A stretch of DNA of 29,071 bases, from IMG/VR virus record IMGVR_UViG_3300043543_000516, positions 1 through 29,071 of that record. One strand, given 5' to 3'. Position 1 is the stretch's first letter; every line of letters begins with the position of its first letter. Below the pieces are notes generated by a model. It was not told the origin of the DNA, did not search any database, and saw only the letters and a list, made by a program, of their open reading frames with translations. This DNA is from a virus. Positions 12,583 to 19,072 of the stretch are shown here, in pieces. Both the position numbers and the translations under genes were made by a program.

Positions 12583-13230
12583 ATGTCCGGCATGTCGGAT
12601 TACTGGGCGAGGAAAGTGCTCGATCACACCACCGGCAAGACCTCCATCGGGTCGCTGCCCACCATCTATGTGGCGCTGTTCACCGCCGCGCCTACCGACG
12701 CCGGCGGCGGCACCGAGGTCTCCGGCGGCTCGTATGCGCGCGTTGCCACCTCCGGCACCACCTGGAACGCCGCCGCGGGCTCGGCGCCGGCGTCGACCTC
12801 GAATGCCAACTCCATCACGTTTCCGACTGCCACTGCCGACTGGGGGACGGTGGTGGCATTCGGCCTGTTCGACGCTTCCACCTCCGGCAACCTCATCGCC
12901 TGGGACTATCTCGGCAACCATGCCTGGAAGCCGTTCACCGGCTCGGCCGCCTCCCCTTGCGTGCTCACGGTGCCGGCGCACGGCTATGCGAACGGCGATT
13001 CGGTGGTTGTCACCGAGGAATACGGCGGTACGCTGCCCGCCACCGGCGGCTCGTGGTCGGGGTTGAAAACGGTCGCCAACGCCACCACCGACACCTTCAC
13101 CTGCGGCGTCAACACCACCGGTACCGGCAACGGATTGGTGCGCAAGGTGGCGGCGCAATCGGTGCCGAGCGGAGTCACTGCGAGCTTTGCCGGCGGCACG
13201 CCCGGCAACCTGGTGCTCACGCTGGCCTAA
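12583..13230 (+). CDS. Fibre/tail-decoration-like protein (Gp80-like)
   Basis: A 215-residue protein. Its N-terminal 105 residues (SDYWARKVLDHTTGKTS, LPTIYVALFTAAPTDAG, GGTEVSGGSYARVA, ADWGTVVAFGLFDA, SGNLIAWDYLG) match the short phage tail-fibre family often called Gp80-like. Residues about 110-215 form a beta-rich Gly/Thr-rich segment with AHGYANGD and a VRKV stretch before the C-terminal GNLVLTLA. Such proteins decorate virions; the exact role is unknown. A good AGGAG lies nine bases before the ATG. It is the first of several genes that occupy the place where capsid genes are expected. Confidence 0.6.
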   Translation: MSGMSDYWARKVLDHTTGKTSIGSLPTIYVALFTAAPTDAGGGTEVSGGSYARVATSGTTWNAAAGSAPASTSNANSITFPTATADWGTVVAFGLFDASTSGNLIAWDYLGNHAWKPFTGSAASPCVLTVPAHGYANGDSVVVTEEYGGTLPATGGSWSGLKTVANATTDTFTCGVNTTGTGNGLVRKVAAQSVPSGVTASFAGGTPGNLVLTLA

Positions 13231-13245
13231 GGGTGAGGGGCGCTA

Positions 13246-13737
13246 ATGGCCACCGTCTCGCTGAGCTATGCGACCCCGATCACGCTCACGATCACGCTTG
13301 CCTCGCTTGCGAGCGACACCAACCTGATCGCGGGCCGTATCTCAACGGCGGTGGACAATTCGACCAACGGATACGTGGACTTCCTCGTGGGCGGCAAGGT
13401 GACCACCGGCACTACGCCTACCACCGCGCGGCAGATCGAGGTGTGGGCCTACGGCTCCTATGACGGCACCACCTATTCGGCGGGAGCCGGAGGCACCGAC
13501 GCCAATTTCTCGCCCACCGGCGAGAAGAACCTGATGCGCTTATTGCAGATCATCCCGACCGATGCGACCTCCAACCATACCTATGAATGGGGGCCGTGCT
13601 CGATCGCGCAGGCGTTCGGTGGGACTACGCCGTCGAAGTGGGGCATCTACGTGGTGCATAATACCGCCGTTGCACTCAACGCCACCGCCGGCAACCATGA
13701 GGTCAAGGCGACGCCGGTGAAATATGTGAGCGCGTGA
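13246..13737 (+). CDS. Conserved phage structural protein of unknown function
   Basis: A 163-residue beta-rich protein with the core LASDTNLIAGRISTAVDNST, YVDFLVGGKVTTGTTP, RQIEVWAYGSYDG, and the C-terminal FGGTTPSKWGIYVVHNTA and NHEVKATPVKYV. The same arrangement occurs, to my recollection, in a family of unannotated virion-region proteins of alphaproteobacterial phages. No active-site pattern is visible. It is translated shortly after the fibre-like gene, and its stop overlaps the next gene's ATG. Confidence 0.55.
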   Translation: MATVSLSYATPITLTITLASLASDTNLIAGRISTAVDNSTNGYVDFLVGGKVTTGTTPTTARQIEVWAYGSYDGTTYSAGAGGTDANFSPTGEKNLMRLLQIIPTDATSNHTYEWGPCSIAQAFGGTTPSKWGIYVVHNTAVALNATAGNHEVKATPVKYVSA

Positions 13738-14459
13738 TGGCCTTCTTCGACGGATCGACGGGATATTTGCTTAACTCATCCTCGCCGATCACCGCGCTGC
13801 CGTTCACGGTCGCGATGTGGGTCTATTGGGACGGCGCGACTGGAGACCGCGTCGTCTGGTCGCTCGGCCCGTCTACCAACAGCGTCGCTGCATTCGAAAT
13901 CGCAAAGGATGCCGGAGGGACCTGGACGTTCTATGCCAACTCGGTAGGAACGGGAACCTTTACCGCCACCGCCAATGCCTGGACCTTTCTGCTCGCGCGC
14001 GCCATCGCCACCAACAATCGACGCTTCTCGGTGCTGCAGCCGGATGGATCGATCAGCCATTCGCAGAGCACAACCAACGTTTCGATCACCATGGCGCGCA
14101 TGGTGCTCGGTCGCCTGATGGACGACACCGCACCGCAATACTGGTCCGGCGGGATCGCCGAATTCTGGTGTACCAACAACGACGTGGTGGGCGCCAATCT
14201 GGCGACGAACGACGATTTTCTGCGCCAGCTTGCGTTCCGCGGGCCGTTCGCGAACCGTCGCGTCGCCGCGAACATCGTCGAATACCGCTCGCTGCGCGCA
14301 AGCGTGGGCTCGGAGACGGATCGGTTCGACGAGGTCTGGTGGGGCAGAGCGGGGCGGCAGACCTGGAGCTTGAACGGCACGGTCGTCCAGGGTCCGCATC
14401 CCCCGGTCGCCGACAACTATGTGACGCCTATGGACTTCCGGCAGCTCGTGCCGGTCTGA
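13737..14459 (+). CDS. LamG/concanavalin A-like lectin-fold protein
   Basis: A 240-residue protein whose first 165 residues follow the laminin-G/concanavalin jelly-roll pattern of alternating short strands: SPITALPFTVAMWVYWDG, DRVVWSLG, WTFYANSVGTGTFTA, WTFLLARAIATNN, MVLGRLMDDTAPQYWSGGIA and EFWCTNND. LamG domains in phages bind sugars or mediate attachment to surfaces. The C-terminal part has LRQLAFRGPFANRR and WGRAGRQTW with no clear family. The start at 13737 is the ATG after the overlapping GTG. It belongs to the unusual block between portal and head-tail genes and may be a virion decoration or adsorption protein. Confidence 0.6.
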   Translation: MAFFDGSTGYLLNSSSPITALPFTVAMWVYWDGATGDRVVWSLGPSTNSVAAFEIAKDAGGTWTFYANSVGTGTFTATANAWTFLLARAIATNNRRFSVLQPDGSISHSQSTTNVSITMARMVLGRLMDDTAPQYWSGGIAEFWCTNNDVVGANLATNDDFLRQLAFRGPFANRRVAANIVEYRSLRASVGSETDRFDEVWWGRAGRQTWSLNGTVVQGPHPPVADNYVTPMDFRQLVPV

Positions 14460-14485
14460 TTTTGTTTAGAGCGGAGGCATTTTAG

Positions 14486-16090
14486 GTGCCGATTGCCGTC
14501 CGCATTCCGCTGCCGCTCCCTACCGGCGCGACCATCGCGCTCGAAGCGCGTGCGGCGCTTTCTTGCCGGGCGAGCGCGGCCGGAGATTTTACCGCCTCGA
14601 TTCGAGCGCGCACGTCATCCGCGCTCAGCGCGCGTTCGGCTGGCAGTTTCGCTGCCGATCTGTCAGGTCGCATCGGTACTGCCTCCACCGGACGCGGCAT
14701 CATTGATCGGCTGCTCCTCTTCGCGGCGCGCTGCACGGCGGCAAGCGGAGGGCGAGCTGATGGCGGATTTGCCGCCACGCTCATCGGCCGCACGGCGTTC
14801 GCCTTCTCTTGTCGCGCCGCAGGAAGCTTCGCAGCGGAGTTTGCGGCGCGCATAACATCGGCGAATGCGCTGCGTTCTGCCGGTAGCTTCTCCGCCGCAC
14901 TTGTGGGGCGTATCGGCGCCGCGAATGCATTGCGCGGCACTCTCGACCGCATACTTGGGCTTGCGGCGCGTTCTGCGTTTGCGCTTTCCGCCCGGGCCGC
15001 AGGAAATTTTGCTGCCGCTATAACCGGGCGCGCGGCCTCGACCGGAAGCGCGCGCTCTGTCGGCAGCTTTGCGACTTCGCTTGCTGCACGCGCGATTTTG
15101 ACGAATGCGTTGCGTTCGATCGGCAGCTTCACTGCTGCGCTCGCCGGCCACATTGGCGCCGCGAATGCATTGCACGGTGTTCTTGATCGGACACTTGAGT
15201 TTACGGCGCGTTCCGCGCTCGCGCTCAAAGCGCAAGCGGCGAGCGCTTTTGCCGCCGCATTCGCCGCGCGTAGCGCCTCGGCAAGCAGCACCCGCTCTGC
15301 CGGCAGCTTTACCGCCGCGCTCGCGGGCCGCATCTGCGCCGCCTCCGCCAGCTACGGTCCGCTTATCTTTCTACTTGAGCTTGCCGCGCGCGCCAGCTTA
15401 ACCATGGCGGCCGCCGCCCAAGCCGTCTATTCCGCCGCGCTTAGCGCGCGGGCGAGCATAAGCGGCGCGGGGCGCAGCGCGTTCACGCAACTGATTTTGA
15501 TCGCGGCGCGGGCTAATTTGGCATGCCGTTCAATGGCGATCGGAGCGTATGCTGTCGCGCTGCGCGCACGCGCCAGCTATGCTGGCGCTGGTCGCGGCGC
15601 ATCGAACCTTCTTGCCGCCCTTGTCGCGCGAGCTGGCGCAATGAGCGCGGCTGGCGCCGCGGCGGTTTATTCGATCACGTTGACGGCACGTGCAAGCGTG
15701 TCCAGCGCTGCGCGCAGCGCAATCGCTTTGCTGATGATCATGGTCGGGCGGACGACCATGGCCGGCGGCGGTGGCGGAAGCGGCGGCTATTCAGCGGCGC
15801 TTGGCGCGCGCACGGCGTTGACGATGGGCGGTTTTGGCGGCGGCGGCTTTAGGACCGCTCTCTCCGTCGTCACGCGTCTCTTTACCGCGCTGCGCGGTCT
15901 CTTCTCGTCGCTGCGGCCGTTACGGATCGATCCCGATTATTTGGTCGTTCCCGGCGCGCGCACGCGCACCATTGCCGTTTCATATGCGCGCGCAGTAGCG
16001 CCGGGCGCGCGCACGCGTGGCATCGCAGCCCCCGCGCATGCGCGCGCAATAATGCCAGGAGCGCGGACGCGTCATCTGCTCGTCGAATGA
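14486..16090 (+). CDS. Long 20-residue-repeat protein, Ala/Arg-rich (unknown function)
   Basis: A 534-residue protein of low complexity. Residues 8-467 are 23 consecutive units of exactly 20 residues with no insertion or deletion; unit 7 is ALRSAGSFSAALVGRIGAAN. Position 15 is arginine in nearly all units, and a G-x-F/Y core recurs at positions 6-8. Units 4, 8 and 12 are a distinct type (for example ALRGTLDRILGLAARSAFAL), giving an 80-residue superperiod. From unit 15 onward two types alternate, giving 40 residues. The last 67 residues hold three PGARTR copies (489, 506, 524). A GTG at 14486 starts the frame after GCGGAGG. The regular pattern suggests a solenoid or fibrous virion protein, which is inference. 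Confidence 0.8.
   Translation: MPIAVRIPLPLPTGATIALEARAALSCRASAAGDFTASIRARTSSALSARSAGSFAADLSGRIGTASTGRGIIDRLLLFAARCTAASGGRADGGFAATLIGRTAFAFSCRAAGSFAAEFAARITSANALRSAGSFSAALVGRIGAANALRGTLDRILGLAARSAFALSARAAGNFAAAITGRAASTGSARSVGSFATSLAARAILTNALRSIGSFTAALAGHIGAANALHGVLDRTLEFTARSALALKAQAASAFAAAFAARSASASSTRSAGSFTAALAGRICAASASYGPLIFLLELAARASLTMAAAAQAVYSAALSARASISGAGRSAFTQLILIAARANLACRSMAIGAYAVALRARASYAGAGRGASNLLAALVARAGAMSAAGAAAVYSITLTARASVSSAARSAIALLMIMVGRTTMAGGGGGSGGYSAALGARTALTMGGFGGGGFRTALSVVTRLFTALRGLFSSLRPLRIDPDYLVVPGARTRTIAVSYARAVAPGARTRGIAAPAHARAIMPGARTRHLLVE
14507..15886 (+). repeat. 23 tandem 60-bp coding units
   Basis: The DNA of the repeat protein is 23 x 60 bp. Copies are diverged overall, but some are close: a 19-base run starting GGCGCCGCGAATGC recurs at 14915 and 15155, 240 bp apart, and the corresponding position near 14675 and 15335 is recognisable. 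The 180-bp final step suggests loss of one 60-bp unit. Confidence 0.8.
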
Positions 16091-16097
16091 TCACGCC

Positions 16098-16424
16098 ATG
16101 TTGCACTTCGATCCCACGACCCCGGACGGGCGCTTGTTGTTGTCGGTTGATTTTTCTAACTTGGCGCCTGTTGGCGCTAATATCGATTCCGTTGTCGTTC
16201 GCATCGAGGTGCACGAATCGTCGCGTGTTGACGACAACAATTCGTCATTGCGACTCGACGGACCTCCGGTCGTAACTGGAAAAATCGTTTCGCAATGGTT
16301 CAAGCACGGCGTCGAGGGCGTCGACTATGTGTTGCACTTCATCCCGACATTTTCCGACGGAACGATCGAACCGGTCAGCGTGAAAATTCCGGTTCGACGC
16401 TACGCGCCGCCGCAACAATCGTGA
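16098..16424 (+). CDS. Small Ig-like tail-adaptor-like protein
   Basis: A 108-residue beta-rich protein. LLLSVDFSNLAP, SVVVRIEVHESSRVDD, PPVVTGKIVSQWFKHGVEGVDYVLHF and DGTIEPVSVKIPVRRY resemble the Ig-like proteins of about 100 residues that phages encode next to fibre genes (BppU-like or fibre-tail adaptor-like). The function is not certain. The ATG at 16098 follows the repeat-protein stop by seven bases. No distinctive catalytic motif is present. Confidence 0.45.
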   Translation: MLHFDPTTPDGRLLLSVDFSNLAPVGANIDSVVVRIEVHESSRVDDNNSSLRLDGPPVVTGKIVSQWFKHGVEGVDYVLHFIPTFSDGTIEPVSVKIPVRRYAPPQQS

Positions 16425-16430
16425 GCAGCC

Positions 16431-16778
16431 GTGACCATCGCCTTCGATGAGATCTTGTTCGCCCCGCTCTATTCCGTGTTCGGCGTCGACGCGCAGATGG
16501 AGATCGGCTCGGCGATCTATGAGCTGCGCGTTATCGATCGCACCGTCGGGGTGGCGATCGAGCGCGTCGATGGCGGTGACGGCGTCATCCAGAGTGTTCG
16601 GCCGGCCGCCGCCGTGCGCGCCGCCGAACTCGCCAATCACGGGATCGCGCCGGAAACTCTGCGCGGCGGTACGCTTACCATTAACGGCCGCGACTGGATC
16701 GTGCATGCGGTGCAAATGCAGCCTACGCATCGCGGCGAGCGCGACGGCGAGGTGCTGATGTTTCTTGAGGCGGCCTGA
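16431..16778 (+). CDS. Putative head-tail joining protein
   Basis: A 115-residue protein starting at the GTG at 16431. It has the layout of small phage head-tail joining (FII-like) proteins: a short N-terminal helix then IYELRVIDRTVG, RPAAAVRAAELANHGI and a C-terminal strand pair ending in TLTINGRDWIVHAVQM. Such proteins cap the portal-connector and receive the tail. Its position before the tail terminator and tube genes supports the call. The sequence resemblance is moderate. Confidence 0.45.
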   Translation: MTIAFDEILFAPLYSVFGVDAQMEIGSAIYELRVIDRTVGVAIERVDGGDGVIQSVRPAAAVRAAELANHGIAPETLRGGTLTINGRDWIVHAVQMQPTHRGERDGEVLMFLEAA

Positions 16779-16783
16779 AGGCG

Positions 16784-17239
16784 ATGACTGACAAGCGCGA
16801 GGCCATTCTGGTTCGCCTGCTCGAAATCGCCGCCGGTCTCGACGGCATCAAATATGCGGCGCGCAACGACATCAATATCGGCGATGAACAGTTGCCGTCC
16901 GCGATCGTCCTCGACAGCGAGGAGGAAGTCGACGCCGATCAGCTTCGGCGCAATGTTGCGGCGCTCGCCCCTATGCTGGTGCACATGACGCCGCAGACGA
17001 GCCTATTGGTATTGGAGGGGGCAGTCGGCACCGTGTTGAACGGTTTGCGTGCACAATTCGTGCGCGCGGTGTTGTCCGATGCGGTGCTTGCATCGCTGGC
17101 TGGTACCGGTGGCGGGCGGTCCTCCGGCGCGGTGCGTTATCTCGGCTGCGCGCTCCGCCTGCAGGAGGGCCGTGCGATCATCGGCAACCTCGTGCTCCGC
17201 TTTCAAATCAGTTACCTGTTCGATCCGAACGATCTCTAA
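16784..17239 (+). CDS. Putative tail terminator/completion protein
   Basis: A 151-residue protein starting at the ATG at 16784. Helical residues 1-30, a short strand region with SAIVLDSEEEVDAD, then ALAPMLVHMTPQTSLLV, a long helix near 95-115, and a final strand (IIGNLVLRFQISYLFDPNDL) resemble tail-terminator proteins that cap the tail tube. It lies directly before the tube gene as expected for a gpU-like function. The identification is positional with modest fold resemblance. Confidence 0.5.
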   Translation: MTDKREAILVRLLEIAAGLDGIKYAARNDINIGDEQLPSAIVLDSEEEVDADQLRRNVAALAPMLVHMTPQTSLLVLEGAVGTVLNGLRAQFVRAVLSDAVLASLAGTGGGRSSGAVRYLGCALRLQEGRAIIGNLVLRFQISYLFDPNDL

Positions 17240-17260
17240 CAGCATGCAAAGGAGGTTATC

Positions 17261-17767
17261 ATGGCCGTATCACCGTCGCCGCTGAACTATTTCATCGGCA
17301 AGGGTAATGTCTATTTTACCCCGACCGGCGGGACCGAGCGGCACCTTGGCAACGCGCCGTCGGCCCGCCTCGAGCCGAAAGTGGAAAAGAAGGAGCACTT
17401 CTCTTCGATGCAGGGTATTCAGGAGAAGGACGATACCTTCATCATCCGCAAATCCGGCACGCTCACGCTCACGCTCGACGAGATCACGTTGGAAAACCTC
17501 CAAATGGCGCTGTTCGGCGGCACTATTGCAGTTGGTCCCCCGCGCAGTTTCGAGCTGTTCGCCGCCAACGAGGTCACCGGCGCGATCCGCATCGAGGGCA
17601 CAAACGAGAAGGGCAATCAATTCGAGGCGGAAATCGCTAAGGTGTCGTTCGACCCCGGCTCGTTCGACTTCATCGGCGACGATTATGCAACGATCGAACT
17701 GACCGGCGAGTGCCTGTCGGTTGGCGGTTCCTTCGGCACCATTACTGAGACGCAGGCGGCGGCGTGA
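17261..17767 (+). CDS. Major tail tube protein
   Basis: A 168-residue beta-rich protein starting at the ATG at 17261 with a strong AAAGGAGG. NYFIGKGNVYFTPTGG, ERHLGNAPSARLEPKVEKKE, the IRKSGTLTLTLDEITLENLQ segment, then ELFAANEVTGAIRIEG and the terminal ATIELTGECLSVGGSFGT, are typical of siphophage tail tube subunits, which stack as hexamers to make the DNA conduit. It immediately precedes the tail assembly chaperone. No sheath gene is present, so the tail is non-contractile. Confidence 0.85.
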   Translation: MAVSPSPLNYFIGKGNVYFTPTGGTERHLGNAPSARLEPKVEKKEHFSSMQGIQEKDDTFIIRKSGTLTLTLDEITLENLQMALFGGTIAVGPPRSFELFAANEVTGAIRIEGTNEKGNQFEAEIAKVSFDPGSFDFIGDDYATIELTGECLSVGGSFGTITETQAAA

Positions 17768-18201
17768 GTGTTTCCCTGCTCGATCTGGCGCCGCTCAAGC
17801 GCACGGTGCGCCTGCGCGGCGTCGATGTGGACGTGGTGGGGATCGCGGCGCAGGACATCCCCTATCTGGTCGGGCGCTTTTCGGTGCTCGGCCGGCTTGC
17901 GGCGGAGGGCCGCTTCGGCCTCGACGAGCTTGCCGCCGCGGCGCCGGAGGCGCTCGCCGCCATCCTCGCCTGCGGCATCGGCGCGCGCGGCGACGAGGCG
18001 GTCGAGGCGCGCGCCAAGGAGCTCAAGCTCGGCGAGCAGGCGGCGCTGTTCGCCGCCATCGTCGAGGTGTCGCTGCCGGACGGCCCCGGCCCTTTCCTCG
18101 ACGCCCTGCGCAAGCTGGGGCTCTCGCTGCAGGCGATCATGAGCGAGGCGGTGACGGCCGCGCCGCCCTCGACGCCCTCGCCGCCGTCATCGACGAATTG
18201 A
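17764..18201 (+). CDS. Tail assembly chaperone, short (G-like) form
   Basis: A 145-residue protein starting at the GTG at 17764, overlapping the tube gene stop. It lies between the tube and tape measure genes, the constant position of tail assembly chaperones. It has an N-terminal strand region (KRTVRLRGVDVDVVGI), then helices (ALAAILACGIG, LKLGEQAALFAAIVEVSLPD, FLDALRKLGLSLQAIMSEAV). The frame ends at 18201 in a low-complexity PPSTPSPPSST tail. A second, -1 frame continues the protein (next entry), so this is the short product of a lambda-like gpG/gpGT pair. Confidence 0.75.
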   Translation: MSVSLLDLAPLKRTVRLRGVDVDVVGIAAQDIPYLVGRFSVLGRLAAEGRFGLDELAAAAPEALAAILACGIGARGDEAVEARAKELKLGEQAALFAAIVEVSLPDGPGPFLDALRKLGLSLQAIMSEAVTAAPPSTPSPPSSTN

Positions 18202-18386
18202 TCGGCGCCGGCTATCGCGAAAGCGAATTGTGGCCGCTGACGCCGCGGCAACTCATCGCGCGTCTTAGGCTTGCGCGCCGGCGCCGCCGGCACGAGCTCG
18301 CCGCCGCCTTGAGCCTCAACGCGCTCGCCGCGCGCGGCGAGGCCAAGGAACTGAAACGCCAGCTCAAGAAATTGCAGCGCGACTGA
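17764..18386 (+). CDS. Tail assembly chaperone, -1 frameshifted (GT-like) form
   Basis: The frame that is -1 relative to the short form is open to 18386 and codes for ALDALAAVIDELIGAGYRES and the following ELWPLTPRQLIARLRLARRR, then a basic end (ELKRQLKKLQRD), as expected for the T part of a GT chaperone. By eye the codon-third-position G/C preference moves from the first frame to the second around 18150-18165. A canonical heptamer CCCTTTC stands at 18090-18096 in phase for -1 slippage, but using it would skip the helix FLDALRKLGLSLQAIM. A TTG at 18198 overlapping the stop could alternatively start a separate 62-residue protein. Confidence 0.6.
18090..18096 (+). promoter_or_regulatory. Candidate -1 slippery heptamer CCCTTTC
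   Basis: C CCT TTC fits the X XXY YYZ rule in the frame of the chaperone: slipping one base back gives CCC and TTT, both readable by the same tRNAs. It lies 35 codons before the first-frame stop. It is the only canonical heptamer I found in the overlap. Confidence 0.45.
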
Positions 18387-19033
18387 TGAGCCTCTCGTTC
18401 TCGTTCGATTTCGAGCCGCAGGCGTTCGCGCGCGCTTCCGCCGCGATCCGCGAACGGATCGCAGTGGCGGCAACGCTCGCCGTCCGCGACGCCGGGCGCG
18501 CAGCGCAAACGGCGGGGCGCGCCGATATCCTCGCCGCCGGCCTCGGCAACCGCTTCGCCGCCGCCCTGCGCTTGAGGCTTTTTCCCGAGCGCAAGGCATC
18601 GATCAACGCCGCCGCCTATCTCTATTCTAAGATTCCCTATGCCGGCGTGTTCGAAAGCGGGGCCACGATCCGCGGCAACCCGCGCCTGTGGCTGCCGACC
18701 AACAACGTTCCGATCCGGCGCGGCGGCCATCGCATGACCCCGCAGTTCTACGCCCGCAACATCGGCCGACTGATTTCGGTCAACGTGGCGGGGCGCCCGC
18801 CGATGCTGATGGGGGTGGTGCCGGAAAGCGCCGTCAAACGCGCCGCTGGCGGGCCGCTTAAGCTCAGCCGCCGCCGTTCCCCCGGCTTCGCTAGCCGCCG
18901 CGCGCGCTTCGTGCGCGTGCCGATGTTCATCGGCGTTAATCAGGTGCAAATCAAAAAGCGCCTGCGCATCGCCGACATTGCGGCACGCGAGCGCGCCCGC
19001 CTTCCCGAATATTACCGGCGTCACATCGGATAG
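18386..19033 (+). CDS. DUF6441-type tail protein
   Basis: A 215-residue protein starting at the ATG at 18386. Early residues (FARASAAIRERIAVAATLAVRD), then LGNRFAAALRLRLFPERKAS, AAAYLYSKIPYAGVFESGATI and LWLPTNNVPIRRGG form the pattern of the DUF6441 family, in which a strand-helix domain precedes a loop ending W-L-P-T. The family is found between chaperone and tape-measure genes of alphaproteobacterial siphophages and is presumed to help complete the tail. It begins where the GT frame stops and precedes the tape measure gene by 39 bases. Confidence 0.75.
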   Translation: MSLSFSFDFEPQAFARASAAIRERIAVAATLAVRDAGRAAQTAGRADILAAGLGNRFAAALRLRLFPERKASINAAAYLYSKIPYAGVFESGATIRGNPRLWLPTNNVPIRRGGHRMTPQFYARNIGRLISVNVAGRPPMLMGVVPESAVKRAAGGPLKLSRRRSPGFASRRARFVRVPMFIGVNQVQIKKRLRIADIAARERARLPEYYRRHIG

Positions 19034-19072
19034 CCGTCACCCGTCCTTTTTCGGAACTCCAACAATCCCATC

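Noticed and set aside
14507-15886. CRISPR-like periodic repeats
   Set aside because: The 60-bp period is an in-frame coding repeat with no identical repeats separated by unrelated spacers, so it is not a CRISPR array.
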